From the NCBI GenBank assembly GCA_002387735.1, contig DGKJ01000054.1:1-24941 (forward strand): a stretch of DNA of 24,941 nucleotides, written 5' to 3'. The stretch comes from Bacteriovoracaceae bacterium UBA4573 (GTDB taxonomy: Bacteria > Bdellovibrionota > UBA1018 > UBA923). The position numbers and the translations under genes were made by a program. Shown in pieces: positions 1 through 6,487 of this stretch (its first letter is position 1; the number at the start of each line of letters is the position of its first letter). Below the pieces are notes generated by a model. That model had not been told where the DNA came from. It did not search any database and saw only the letters and a list, made by a program, of their open reading frames with translations.

Positions 1-189
1 GGTTACGCCAATCACGCGGTCTACAAAAGGCAAACCTTCCAATAAGGGGCCCGCCTCCGAACTCACCAGGGCGTGCAATTCCCAATTGGGGCGATGGGCA
101 CGCAAAACCCGTAATATTCCTGTAAGAAGCACGGTGTCTCCGATGGCCCGAGTTTTGAACGCTAAAATTCGACGATGTGTGTTTTTCAT
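1..189 (-). CDS. Glycosyltransferase family 9 (heptosyltransferase-like), N-terminal part only
   Basis: This minus-strand gene starts with ATG at 189-187 and runs off the left edge; 63 codons are visible without a stop. The translation contains ILAFKTRAIGDTVLLTGILR, the first beta strand and glycine-containing loop of GT9 enzymes (ADP-heptose:LPS heptosyltransferases, usually with a xxIGDxxLTTPxLRxL pattern). It continues into a second Rossmann-type strand (WELHALVS) and FVDRVIGV, also typical of GT9. Members add heptose or related sugars to LPS core on the cytoplasmic side of the inner membrane. It is divergent from the GT2 gene at 241, with 51 bp between start codons. The acceptor and sugar cannot be told from this fragment. 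Confidence 0.8.
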   Translation of the reverse strand, partial: MKNTHRRILAFKTRAIGDTVLLTGILRVLRAHRPNWELHALVSSEAGPLLEGLPFVDRVIGVT

Positions 190-197
190 GTTGTGTG

Positions 198-211
198 TTT
201 CATAAATGAAA
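198..211. promoter_or_regulatory. Inverted repeat between divergent glycosyltransferase genes
   Basis: TTTCATAAATGAAA is a perfect 6+6 dyad with a 2-base centre. It lies in the 51-bp region from which the GT9 gene (left) and the GT2 gene (right) diverge. Its place suits an operator or promoter element, but it is short and AT-rich, so chance is possible. Confidence 0.25.
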
Positions 212-240
212 GACTTTCCAACACCCGCGTTCCGCGTTAG

Positions 241-1452
241 ATGGTGGATAATTCTACTATGCTTTTAAGCGGCTTCACCTTTATTCGAAATGCCATAAAA
301 TTCGACTTTCCGATACGGGAATGTGTGGAATCCATGCTACCTATCGTCGACGAATTGGTCATCAACGTTGGAAAGTCTGAAGACGGAACTGAAGATTTAA
401 TGCGTCAACTCCAGGCCGCAAACCCTAGCAAGATTAAACTGCACTTCAATACCTGGGACGACCAACAAACGAAAGATGGACTTGTTCTTAGCGTGCAGAC
501 CAATCTTGCGCTCGCACATTGCCGAGGTCGCTGGGCACTCTATTTACAAGGAGATGAGGCGCTGCACGAATCCGAACTCCGAGCAATTCGAGAAGCAGTA
601 GAAAAGGCCGATGGCCTCGCAGTTAACGATCAGCCTGAAGCTTTCGAACTCCGCTATTTACATTTTTACGGCGGGTACTCCTTAATACAACAACCATGGA
701 ACTGGTATCCGACCGAAATTCGAATCATTCGACGAGATTCGGGGGCTCAAAGTTTTGGAGACGCCCAAACTTTTCGACGCAGCAACGGGGATAAACTTTC
801 AACCCAGCTGCTCGATGCTCACGTTTTTCACTACGGTCATGCCCGTGCCCCCGAGACTATGGCCCGTAAAAATCATTACTTTCACCGCTTTTGGCATGGC
901 GATGGGCATGGTAAAAAGACCAACGAAGCTTATCCGATAGACCTTCGAAATCTCGTTTGGTACTGGGGTACCCACCCTGCCGTGTACGCCGAACGAATAA
1001 GATTGGGTGTTGCCTGGAGCCCGACTCCAAAATCGGTCATTGCTCCCCACTGGGAGACGGTGTCAGTGGTTTACTCCAAAAAAGATACCAAACAGGTTCT
1101 TCTAGCCGAGACACTAGCGCGAGAACTCCGTCATCGCGGTCATTCGGTGAAACTGATTTGCTCGACCTTCTCTTGGCTAAAATCGGTTTATACAACCTGG
1201 ATATCTAGGCACCGCAATGCGTTAATCGATCTTAATACCACGCACCGCGGAATTTTATGGTTTCCCTGTTGGGCAGGCGACGCTTTGTTCGCATATTCGT
1301 TGAGAATTGCCCACGCGCCAGATGGTCGCCTCTCTAAGTTTCGCAAAACTTTTTTTAATTCGGTGCATTGGGGACACCACGAAAATAAAAATGGATTCGC
1401 AGTTCCCGAAGCTAAATGGCCCGAACAGCTTTTGAAATATCTTGGCTTGTAG
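241..1452 (+). CDS. Glycosyltransferase family 2 with C-terminal extension
   Basis: The 403-residue product has a GT2 (GT-A fold) N-terminal domain. FTFIRNAI near residue 12 and VDELVINVGKSEDGTEDL near 36-53 are the nucleotide-sugar-binding start of the fold. ALYLQGDEALHESEL (about 99-113) carries the D-E pair at the place of the DxD-type metal-binding motif. The GT2 part ends near residue 260. The remaining ~130 residues begin with SVVYSKKDTKQVLLAETLAR and read like the first half of a GT-B Rossmann domain, without an obvious second half. Paired with a divergent GT9 gene, it probably belongs to LPS or surface-glycan assembly. Start choice is uncertain: ATG 241 has no clear Shine-Dalgarno, and an in-frame ATG at 259 (MLLSGFTF) would also keep the whole domain. 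The sugar and acceptor are unknown. Confidence 0.75.
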   Translation: MVDNSTMLLSGFTFIRNAIKFDFPIRECVESMLPIVDELVINVGKSEDGTEDLMRQLQAANPSKIKLHFNTWDDQQTKDGLVLSVQTNLALAHCRGRWALYLQGDEALHESELRAIREAVEKADGLAVNDQPEAFELRYLHFYGGYSLIQQPWNWYPTEIRIIRRDSGAQSFGDAQTFRRSNGDKLSTQLLDAHVFHYGHARAPETMARKNHYFHRFWHGDGHGKKTNEAYPIDLRNLVWYWGTHPAVYAERIRLGVAWSPTPKSVIAPHWETVSVVYSKKDTKQVLLAETLARELRHRGHSVKLICSTFSWLKSVYTTWISRHRNALIDLNTTHRGILWFPCWAGDALFAYSLRIAHAPDGRLSKFRKTFFNSVHWGHHENKNGFAVPEAKWPEQLLKYLGL

Positions 1453-1459
1453 TTCTTTT

Positions 1460-1487
1460 TTGGCAAAATGGCCAAATCTCCAATACT
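1460..1487 (+). promoter_or_regulatory. Candidate sigma-70 promoter with overlapping dyad upstream of the precursor gene
   Basis: TTGGCA (1460-1465) and AATACT (1482-1487) are spaced 16 bp, a fair match to -35 and -10 elements. An inverted repeat TTTGGC/GCCAAA (1459-1464 and 1471-1476, 6-bp loop) overlaps the -35 box and could be an operator. Transcription would start near 1494 and leave a leader of about 35 bases before the ATG at 1531. No start site was measured; this is prediction by eye. Confidence 0.35.
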
Positions 1488-1530
1488 CGGAGAATTACGT
1501 TCGAAACCTGTTACTAAAAAAGGAAAAAAA

Positions 1531-1818
1531 ATGAACTCATCAGCAAAAAAATTGTTTGTGGGCGCTCTAATGAGCGGTCTCATTGCGGGAACTGCTGCGC
1601 TTGCGGAAAATGCCCCGGCAGCTGCCAAAAAAGGCAAAGCCGTTGCTTCAAAAAAAGCAAAAAACTGCGCCTGTGGTAAAAAATCCAAGGACTGCAAATG
1701 TGACAAAAACGGATGTGGTAAAGAGGGCTGTGGAAAAAAAGACCACGATCACTCCGACCACAAAGATAGTTGTGGAAAAAACGGTTGTGAATCGAAATCT
1801 GAAGACAAAGAAGAGTAG
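1531..1818 (+). CDS. Secreted Cys/Lys/His-rich precursor peptide, bufferin-like (putative MNIO-modified RiPP)
   Basis: The 95-residue product starts at ATG 1531, preceded by an A-rich stretch containing AAGGA; an upstream in-frame ATG at 1468 lacks a ribosome site and would spoil the signal peptide. Residues 1-25 form a Sec signal peptide (two lysines, hydrophobic LFVGALMSGLIAG, likely cleavage after ALA). The mature part is Ala/Lys-rich, then carries eight cysteines: 46, 48, 55, 57 (two CxC pairs), 62, 67, 81 and 86 (two C-x4-C pairs within GCG/SCG-KxGC units). An HDHSDH cluster lies at 72-77 and the tail is acidic. The next genes encode an MNIO (DUF692) enzyme and a DUF2063 protein, the arrangement of bufferin and EGKCG-type metallophore clusters, where an MNIO oxidises core cysteines. 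By analogy it would bind copper or another soft metal in the periplasm. Family membership comes from context and composition; the exact subfamily is not certain. Confidence 0.75.
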   Translation: MNSSAKKLFVGALMSGLIAGTAALAENAPAAAKKGKAVASKKAKNCACGKKSKDCKCDKNGCGKEGCGKKDHDHSDHKDSCGKNGCESKSEDKEE

Positions 1819-1827
1819 ATAATGAGG

Positions 1828-1863
1828 GGGCTGGCTTTTCGTAAAAGCCAGCCCTTTTATTTT
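1828..1863 (+). terminator. Strong intrinsic terminator/attenuator between precursor and MNIO gene
   Basis: A 12-bp perfect stem, GGGCTGGCTTTT (1828-1839) with AAAAGCCAGCCC (1843-1854), is closed by a 3-base loop and followed by TTTTATTTT. It begins 9 bases after the precursor stop codon and ends directly against the ATG at 1865. It should end most transcripts after the precursor and let a fraction read through into the modifying enzymes. The AAAA/TTTT arms mean it could also act on the opposite strand. Confidence 0.88.
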
Positions 1864-1864
1864 A

Positions 1865-2758
1865 ATGCTATACCGAGACTATAAAACTGGAGTGGGACTA
1901 AGGCCCAAACACTACCATCTTTTTGAAGAGGCCTTACCCAAAGGGATTCACTGGGTTGAAGTTATTTCTGAAAATTACATGCTGTGGGAAAACCATCGCA
2001 ATGATCGCCCACTAAAAAACTTGCTCAGAATTCGTCCCCATGCCCCGGTTGCTCTGCACGGAGTTTCGCTTTCGATCGGCTCTGCCGATTCCCTCAATAA
2101 AAATTATCTAAAGTGTTTAAAGTCCTTAATCAAAGATGTCGAACCGATCATGGTTTCGGATCACCTATGTTGGACTGGTCTGAACCGACTCAACTCCCAC
2201 GATTTGTTGCCCATTCCTTACAATGGCACCACCCTTAAGCACGTGAAAGAACGCGTGGACCAAGTTCAAAACTTTCTTGGTCGAACCATTTTACTGGAAA
2301 ATGCATCCTCTTATGTTGAATTCGCCCACTCGGAAATTCCGGAATGGGATTTTTTGGTCGAATTAAGTCGAAAATCTGGATGCGGTATTTTGCTCGATAT
2401 TAACAATGTTTACGTATCGGCCAGAAACCACGGGTTCAATCCGATGACTTATCTACGCGCGATCCCTCCGGCTTTGGTCGGCCAAGTACACCTGGCCGGC
2501 CACCTCGACAAAGGTGATCACATCGTTGATACCCACGACCGCCAGGTATGTGACGACGTTTGGAAACTTTTTCAATGGTGGGTCAACAATAACGGCCTTC
2601 AAAGTACCATGATCGAATGGGACTCCAAAATCCCCGAATGGTCGGTAATTCATTCGGAAGTGAGCAAGGTCGAACGGATTCGAAAACGGTCCCTTGAACA
2701 GCGACGTCCCAATAACATTCGCTCAAATAGAGAGGCCGAATGGAACGTTTCTCTTTAA
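1865..2758 (+). CDS. bufB: MNIO-family (DUF692) multinuclear non-heme iron oxidase, BufB-like
   Basis: The 297-residue TIM-barrel protein shows the DUF692 motifs in order: GVGLRPKHY (9-17), VEVISENYM (31-39), HGVSLS (His65), VSDHLCW (Asp99, His100), LLENASSY (Glu145, Asn146), LLDINNVYVSARNHG (Asp178, His189), QVHLAGH (His209, His213), DTHD (222-225) and IEWD (Glu251). These His, Asp, Glu and Asn residues are the expected iron ligands, and none seems lost. Characterised MNIOs (MbnB, TglH, bufferin and HvfB enzymes) use a mixed-valent iron centre and O2 to rewrite cysteines into oxazolone/thioamide or thiooxazole groups. The likely substrate is the peptide encoded just upstream. The ATG at 1865 abuts the terminator U-tract and has no Shine-Dalgarno, and the frame upstream holds no other start. 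The symbol is by analogy. Confidence 0.88.
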   Translation: MLYRDYKTGVGLRPKHYHLFEEALPKGIHWVEVISENYMLWENHRNDRPLKNLLRIRPHAPVALHGVSLSIGSADSLNKNYLKCLKSLIKDVEPIMVSDHLCWTGLNRLNSHDLLPIPYNGTTLKHVKERVDQVQNFLGRTILLENASSYVEFAHSEIPEWDFLVELSRKSGCGILLDINNVYVSARNHGFNPMTYLRAIPPALVGQVHLAGHLDKGDHIVDTHDRQVCDDVWKLFQWWVNNNGLQSTMIEWDSKIPEWSVIHSEVSKVERIRKRSLEQRRPNNIRSNREAEWNVSL

Positions 2759-3429
2759 AACAAGTTCAGCAACAATTTTTAAGAGCCCTCTCTGGTAACG
2801 TCTCACCAATTGGGCTTTTTACCGATTCAACACACTTCAGCATTTATCAAAATTCATACTATTTTACCGCTCAATCGGTTCTAAAGATGGACTTTGAAAA
2901 AACTGCGCGCGTGTTGGGAGCCAACGAATTTTCGAATCTGGTACGTCGATACCAAACTCACTATCCGTCTAGAAGTTGGACTCTAGGACTTTTAGGAGAG
3001 CATTTTTCTGCTTTTCTAAGAATTGATCGAATTAGAAGAAGGGTACCCTTCATCGCAGCACTCGCCGAATGGGAATGGGCAATCACTACTGCTTCTCAAG
3101 CGGCCACCCCTTCCCCATTAAAAGTACGGGAAGACGTTTTCAAAAAATCGATTCGGCTTTCGCCTGCCGCTCACATTTTAAAATTGCAGTGGAACGTGCA
3201 CCGTAGCGTTGCTCCTAAGCGAATCAAAACTTATTTGGCAGTTGTTCGAAATCAAGTGTGCGTCGAAACACTTGAATTACAGCCACAGGAACACCGACTA
3301 CTCGAAAGCATTAAAAACCCTGTTTCGACTGAATCTTTTTTAAACTTCGTTGCAAAACAGACGACCGCCACTAAACTCAAAAAGTGGATTACAAGGTGGT
3401 CTCAAAACAACCTCATTCAATTCGAATGA
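2740..3429 (+). CDS. bufC: DUF2063 MNIO-partner protein, BufC-like
   Basis: The 229-residue product begins with the DUF2063 pattern: QQQFLRALSG, then FSIYQNSYYFTAQSVLKMDF, then RVLGANEFSNLVRRYQTHYPSRSW and LGEHFSAFL, followed by AALAEWEWA. In other MNIO clusters this domain binds the precursor leader and presents it to the enzyme, as MbnC and TglI do in their own systems. The C-terminal half (about 130-229) is less conserved and may be a second, winged-helix-like partner domain; this is inference. The ATG at 2740 overlaps the end of the MNIO gene by 19 bases and follows GAGAGG at 2730-2735, so the two are translationally coupled and probably form a complex. No exporter, DoxX protein or dedicated regulator follows. 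Confidence 0.82.
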   Translation: MERFSLKQVQQQFLRALSGNVSPIGLFTDSTHFSIYQNSYYFTAQSVLKMDFEKTARVLGANEFSNLVRRYQTHYPSRSWTLGLLGEHFSAFLRIDRIRRRVPFIAALAEWEWAITTASQAATPSPLKVREDVFKKSIRLSPAAHILKLQWNVHRSVAPKRIKTYLAVVRNQVCVETLELQPQEHRLLESIKNPVSTESFLNFVAKQTTATKLKKWITRWSQNNLIQFE

Positions 3430-3448
3430 TTAGGCATATGAGCAAAAT

Positions 3449-3916
3449 ATGACAAACAGCCCTGAGTATTGGCGAAAATGTACCAGTTGTAAGTCTCTTA
3501 TCGGGTTCGGACAAAAATACTGGATTTGCAGCGTCTCAACCTGCAACCGCGTTCGCACTGGACTGGTGTTCTGTAAAGTAGACTGTTTCGATGCCCATGT
3601 GCCGGTACTAAACCACAAAGATGCTGGAGCGATTGAAAAACGAGCCCCAAGCGCCGCTGAATGGATGCGCGAACAGAGCGAGTCCGAAAGCGTTCGACCC
3701 CAGCCATCGGCTTCCACTGCCCACGCCGAAACCAAAAGAGATATTCTTGTAGTAGTTTCAAAAACCAAGGACTACGTTCGCGCAAAAGCCGGGCTCAATA
3801 CTTCGGAAAACGTGATGGAAGTGCTCTCCGATAAAATTCGTGCAATCCTCGACGACGGCATTCGCCGGGCCATTCAAGATGGGCGCAAAACTTTGATGGA
3901 CCGAGATTTTAAGTAA
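3449..3916 (+). CDS. Zinc-finger-like domain fused to a bacterial histone fold (ZZ-histone-like)
   Basis: The 155-residue protein has three parts. Residues 8-58 hold C11-x2-C14, C27-x4-C32, C42-x3-C46, H50 and H56, enough ligands for two zinc ions in a cross-brace (ZZ/MYND-like) finger. Residues 59-96 are a polar Ser/Glu/Pro linker. Residues 98-155 (start DILVVVSKTKDYVRAKAGLN) read as a histone fold: short helix 1 (105-112), long helix 2 (118-144), the GRKTL loop motif (145-149) and a clipped helix 3 ending DRDFK. Histone-fold proteins are known in Bdellovibrio, and a zinc-finger-linked class (ZZ histones) has been described in surveys of prokaryotic histones. It may bind DNA; the finger may bind protein, DNA or metal. 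It starts 19 bases after the DUF2063 stop and could share its transcript. Its stop abuts the stop of speA on the other strand. The ribosome site is weak. Confidence 0.7.
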   Translation: MTNSPEYWRKCTSCKSLIGFGQKYWICSVSTCNRVRTGLVFCKVDCFDAHVPVLNHKDAGAIEKRAPSAAEWMREQSESESVRPQPSASTAHAETKRDILVVVSKTKDYVRAKAGLNTSENVMEVLSDKIRAILDDGIRRAIQDGRKTLMDRDFK

Positions 3917-5815
3917 TTAATCGATGTAGGTGTATTCGGTCATCCCACGTTCATAGTGGTCCAATAACTCGACACCCTCACGAGGCTTTAAAGCTCCGGC
4001 CTTGACTTTCGCATCAATAGCCGACTTTACCTGCCGAATCATTTCACCTGTGTTGTATTGAATGGTTGAAAGGATCCCGCCTACCGTATTCCCTTGAATG
4101 GTCTCTTCGATATAATAACCACCAGGCTCTTCGGCATCTTCAAATACGTGCACTTCATTGACGCGTCCAAAAAGGTTGTGAATATCGCCCATTATATCTT
4201 GATAAGCGCCCATCAAAAACATGCCTAAATAATAAGGTTCGGCATTGAGTGGGTGCAAAGGTAGAGTTTCACGCACGTCTCGCAAATCAATAAACTTATC
4301 CACCTTACCGTCGGAATCACAAGTAATGTCGACCAGAGTAGATTGCCGCGTTGGTTCTTCGTTCAAGCGGTGCAGCGGGACAATAGGGAACAAATGTTGA
4401 ATTGCCCAGTGATCCGGCGCGCTTTGAAATAGCGAAAAATTACAGAGATACTGATCGGCCAAATGCTTAGACATGTTTTGTAATTCTTCGGGTACATATT
4501 TTTGACCAACGATTAATTTCGACAGGTTCAAGCAAACTCGCCAGAAAAGATTTTCGACTTTCGCTTTGTCTTCGAGAGTCAAAAATCCGAGTTTGAACAT
4601 ACTGGCCGCTTCTTCTTTGCGTTGAAGAACGTCGTGATACGCTTCCAACAAGTTTTTCGGCGATAAATTTGCCAAAGTATATCGCATCTCTCGCACAACA
4701 TCGGCTTCTTCGGGAGATTCTTCTAAAACATACGGGGATTTCCCCACTTCAATGTTCCCGAAAACATTCAAAACGAGCACTGAATGATAAGCCACCAACG
4801 CTCGTCCCGACTCGCTTACGATGTTCGGTTCCGGAACCTCTTCACCCGCACAAACTTCCTGAATAGTATAAACAATATCGCTTACGTATTCTTGGAGAGA
4901 GTAATTGATCGAGCTCGAAAAAGACGTGCGACTACCATCGTAATCCACGCCCAAGCCGCCGCCGACATCTAAATATTCAATGTCGACACCCATCTTACGT
5001 AACTTGGCATATACCCGCGTACATTCTTTTGTAGCGTCTTTGATCGAGCGGATGTCCGTGATTTGGGAGCCAATGTGAAAGTGCACCAGCTTCACACAAT
5101 CGACCATGTTCTCTTCTTTTAAAATTTGAATGGCATGGAGAATTTCAGGAGTCGTGAGGCCAAACTTGGCGGACTCCCCGCTCGAGCTTTCCCACTTGCC
5201 ACTACCCCGAGCGTGCAATTTACAACGCAGTCCTATTTGCGGACGAACGCCAATCTCGCGACCCACACGCAAAATGTGGCCCAGCTCACTGAGCTTTTCG
5301 ACGATAATGATAACTTTTTTTCCAATTCGCTGGCCCAACAAGGCCATCTTGATAATTCCAGAATCTTTATAACCGTTGACCAATACCAACGCTTCCGGGT
5401 TGGTGTTCATGGCAAGACTGGCATAGAGCTCGGCCTTCGAACCTGCTTCAAGGCCCATATTATAAGGGGCACCTGCGTCGAGTATCTCTTCAACCACTTC
5501 GCGCAATTGGTTCACCTTAACAGGGTAAACCCCTTGGTAACGGCCCTTGTACCCTGCCTCTTCGATGGATTTCCGAAACGCCTCGCTCAGTGTGATTACT
5601 CGGTGACGCAAAATATCTTGAAAGCGCACCAGCACGGGGAGCTTAATGCCACGAGAAATAATGTCGTCGATCACACCCTTAAGGTCGATTTCAGCGGCCG
5701 CGGTTTGTCGCGGGCGAACTGTCAGATTACCTTTGGCGTTGGTGCCAAAATAGTGCAAACCCCAGTTCTCTATATTGTAAAGCCTAACGGAATCTTCGCA
5801 GCTCCAAACCTTCAT
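3917..5815 (-). CDS. speA: Biosynthetic arginine decarboxylase
   Basis: The 632-residue enzyme has the usual length of SpeA. It converts arginine to agmatine, the first step of the agmatine route to putrescine, using pyridoxal phosphate in the cytoplasm. The Schiff-base lysine is Lys100 in GVYPVKVNQ. HFHIGSQ, the glycine-rich DVGGGLGVDYDG, the VSESGRALVAYH strand of the alanine-racemase-fold barrel and TCDSDGKVDKFI (active-site Cys of the partner subunit) are all visible. It is the last gene of the minus-strand operon, 17 bases after a hypothetical gene. GGCGGTGA lies just upstream of its ATG. No speB or other polyamine gene is in the window. Confidence 0.96.
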   Translation of the reverse strand: MKVWSCEDSVRLYNIENWGLHYFGTNAKGNLTVRPRQTAAAEIDLKGVIDDIISRGIKLPVLVRFQDILRHRVITLSEAFRKSIEEAGYKGRYQGVYPVKVNQLREVVEEILDAGAPYNMGLEAGSKAELYASLAMNTNPEALVLVNGYKDSGIIKMALLGQRIGKKVIIIVEKLSELGHILRVGREIGVRPQIGLRCKLHARGSGKWESSSGESAKFGLTTPEILHAIQILKEENMVDCVKLVHFHIGSQITDIRSIKDATKECTRVYAKLRKMGVDIEYLDVGGGLGVDYDGSRTSFSSSINYSLQEYVSDIVYTIQEVCAGEEVPEPNIVSESGRALVAYHSVLVLNVFGNIEVGKSPYVLEESPEEADVVREMRYTLANLSPKNLLEAYHDVLQRKEEAASMFKLGFLTLEDKAKVENLFWRVCLNLSKLIVGQKYVPEELQNMSKHLADQYLCNFSLFQSAPDHWAIQHLFPIVPLHRLNEEPTRQSTLVDITCDSDGKVDKFIDLRDVRETLPLHPLNAEPYYLGMFLMGAYQDIMGDIHNLFGRVNEVHVFEDAEEPGGYYIEETIQGNTVGGILSTIQYNTGEMIRQVKSAIDAKVKAGALKPREGVELLDHYERGMTEYTYID

Positions 5816-5832
5816 TTCACCGCCTATACCAT

Positions 5833-6468
5833 CTAAAACTTCGGATCAAAAGTGTAGATATGACGAATATTGATGTGCTGATATCGCGTGTGCTTCAACT
5901 TCATCGCAGCGAGCTGCAAAATCAGTTTCGTTTGACGCGAACCCTCCTGGTAGCGCACTTTTTTGATCTCTCCTAAAATGAACTTTTCCATTTCTACCGG
6001 GTGAAAGCAAAACCCGCGGGAAAACTCATAAACACCCTTAAACAGTACAAGTCGTGCCTCAAAAATGTCACCCTTAACGAAGCCCCAGTTGATCTCGCCA
6101 TCGTCTACTTCATAGCTTTTCTTGGAAAACAGGTCTTTAAGGTGAATCGTCTTTCCGCTGATCTTCTTTAGATAGAAGATGCTGTGCACGGTTTCGCAGA
6201 AATCCTTGTATATATTGAGCTCCTCAGAGCTGAACTTGTCCTTATTTTGGCGAAAATAGAACTTAATTGGGGGTAAATCGATAGTAGGTAACTCCCGATC
6301 AAAGAGATACCAATCCATGAAAATACACATCCGATTTTCAAATTCGGAGTCGTCTTCGTAAACAACGCCAGCGCGTTCGAAGTATTCTTGCTTCGCTTTA
6401 AATACCTCTTCGTACCACTTTCCTGTGGTGAACTCCTCGATCACGGGGTCCAAATATTTCTGATACAT
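5833..6468 (-). CDS. Conserved-looking hypothetical protein, 211 aa
   Basis: I do not recognise this protein. It is soluble, with no signal peptide or membrane segment, and rich in aromatic and charged residues (for example FENRMCIFMDWYLFDREL near 43-60). The C-terminal tail KHTRYQHINIRHIYTF is basic and aromatic. There are no obvious nucleotide-binding or catalytic motifs. It sits between carA (19 bases upstream) and speA (17 bases downstream) in a co-directional, closely spaced set, so it is surely translated. A role linked to arginine or carbamoyl-phosphate use cannot be assumed from position alone. Confidence 0.75.
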   Translation of the reverse strand: MYQKYLDPVIEEFTTGKWYEEVFKAKQEYFERAGVVYEDDSEFENRMCIFMDWYLFDRELPTIDLPPIKFYFRQNKDKFSSEELNIYKDFCETVHSIFYLKKISGKTIHLKDLFSKKSYEVDDGEINWGFVKGDIFEARLVLFKGVYEFSRGFCFHPVEMEKFILGEIKKVRYQEGSRQTKLILQLAAMKLKHTRYQHINIRHIYTFDPKF

Positions 6469-6487
6469 GCCGTCCTTTGCCTTCGAA

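Noticed and set aside
1468..1530. In-frame upstream start for the Cys-rich precursor
   Set aside because: No ribosome site, it lies inside the candidate promoter dyad, and it would bury the clear signal peptide that begins at 1531.
1188..1706. 172-codon minus-strand frame across the GT2 end and precursor gene
   Set aside because: It overlaps two better-supported genes and its sequence resembles reversed coding sequence rather than a protein.
3430..3768. 112-codon minus-strand frame opposite the histone-like gene
   Set aside because: The + strand frame has a conserved-looking Cys pattern and histone fold; the antisense frame shows neither.
5126..5836. 236-codon + strand frame opposite speA
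   Set aside because: It is wholly antisense to a firmly identified gene, has no family resemblance and no operon context.
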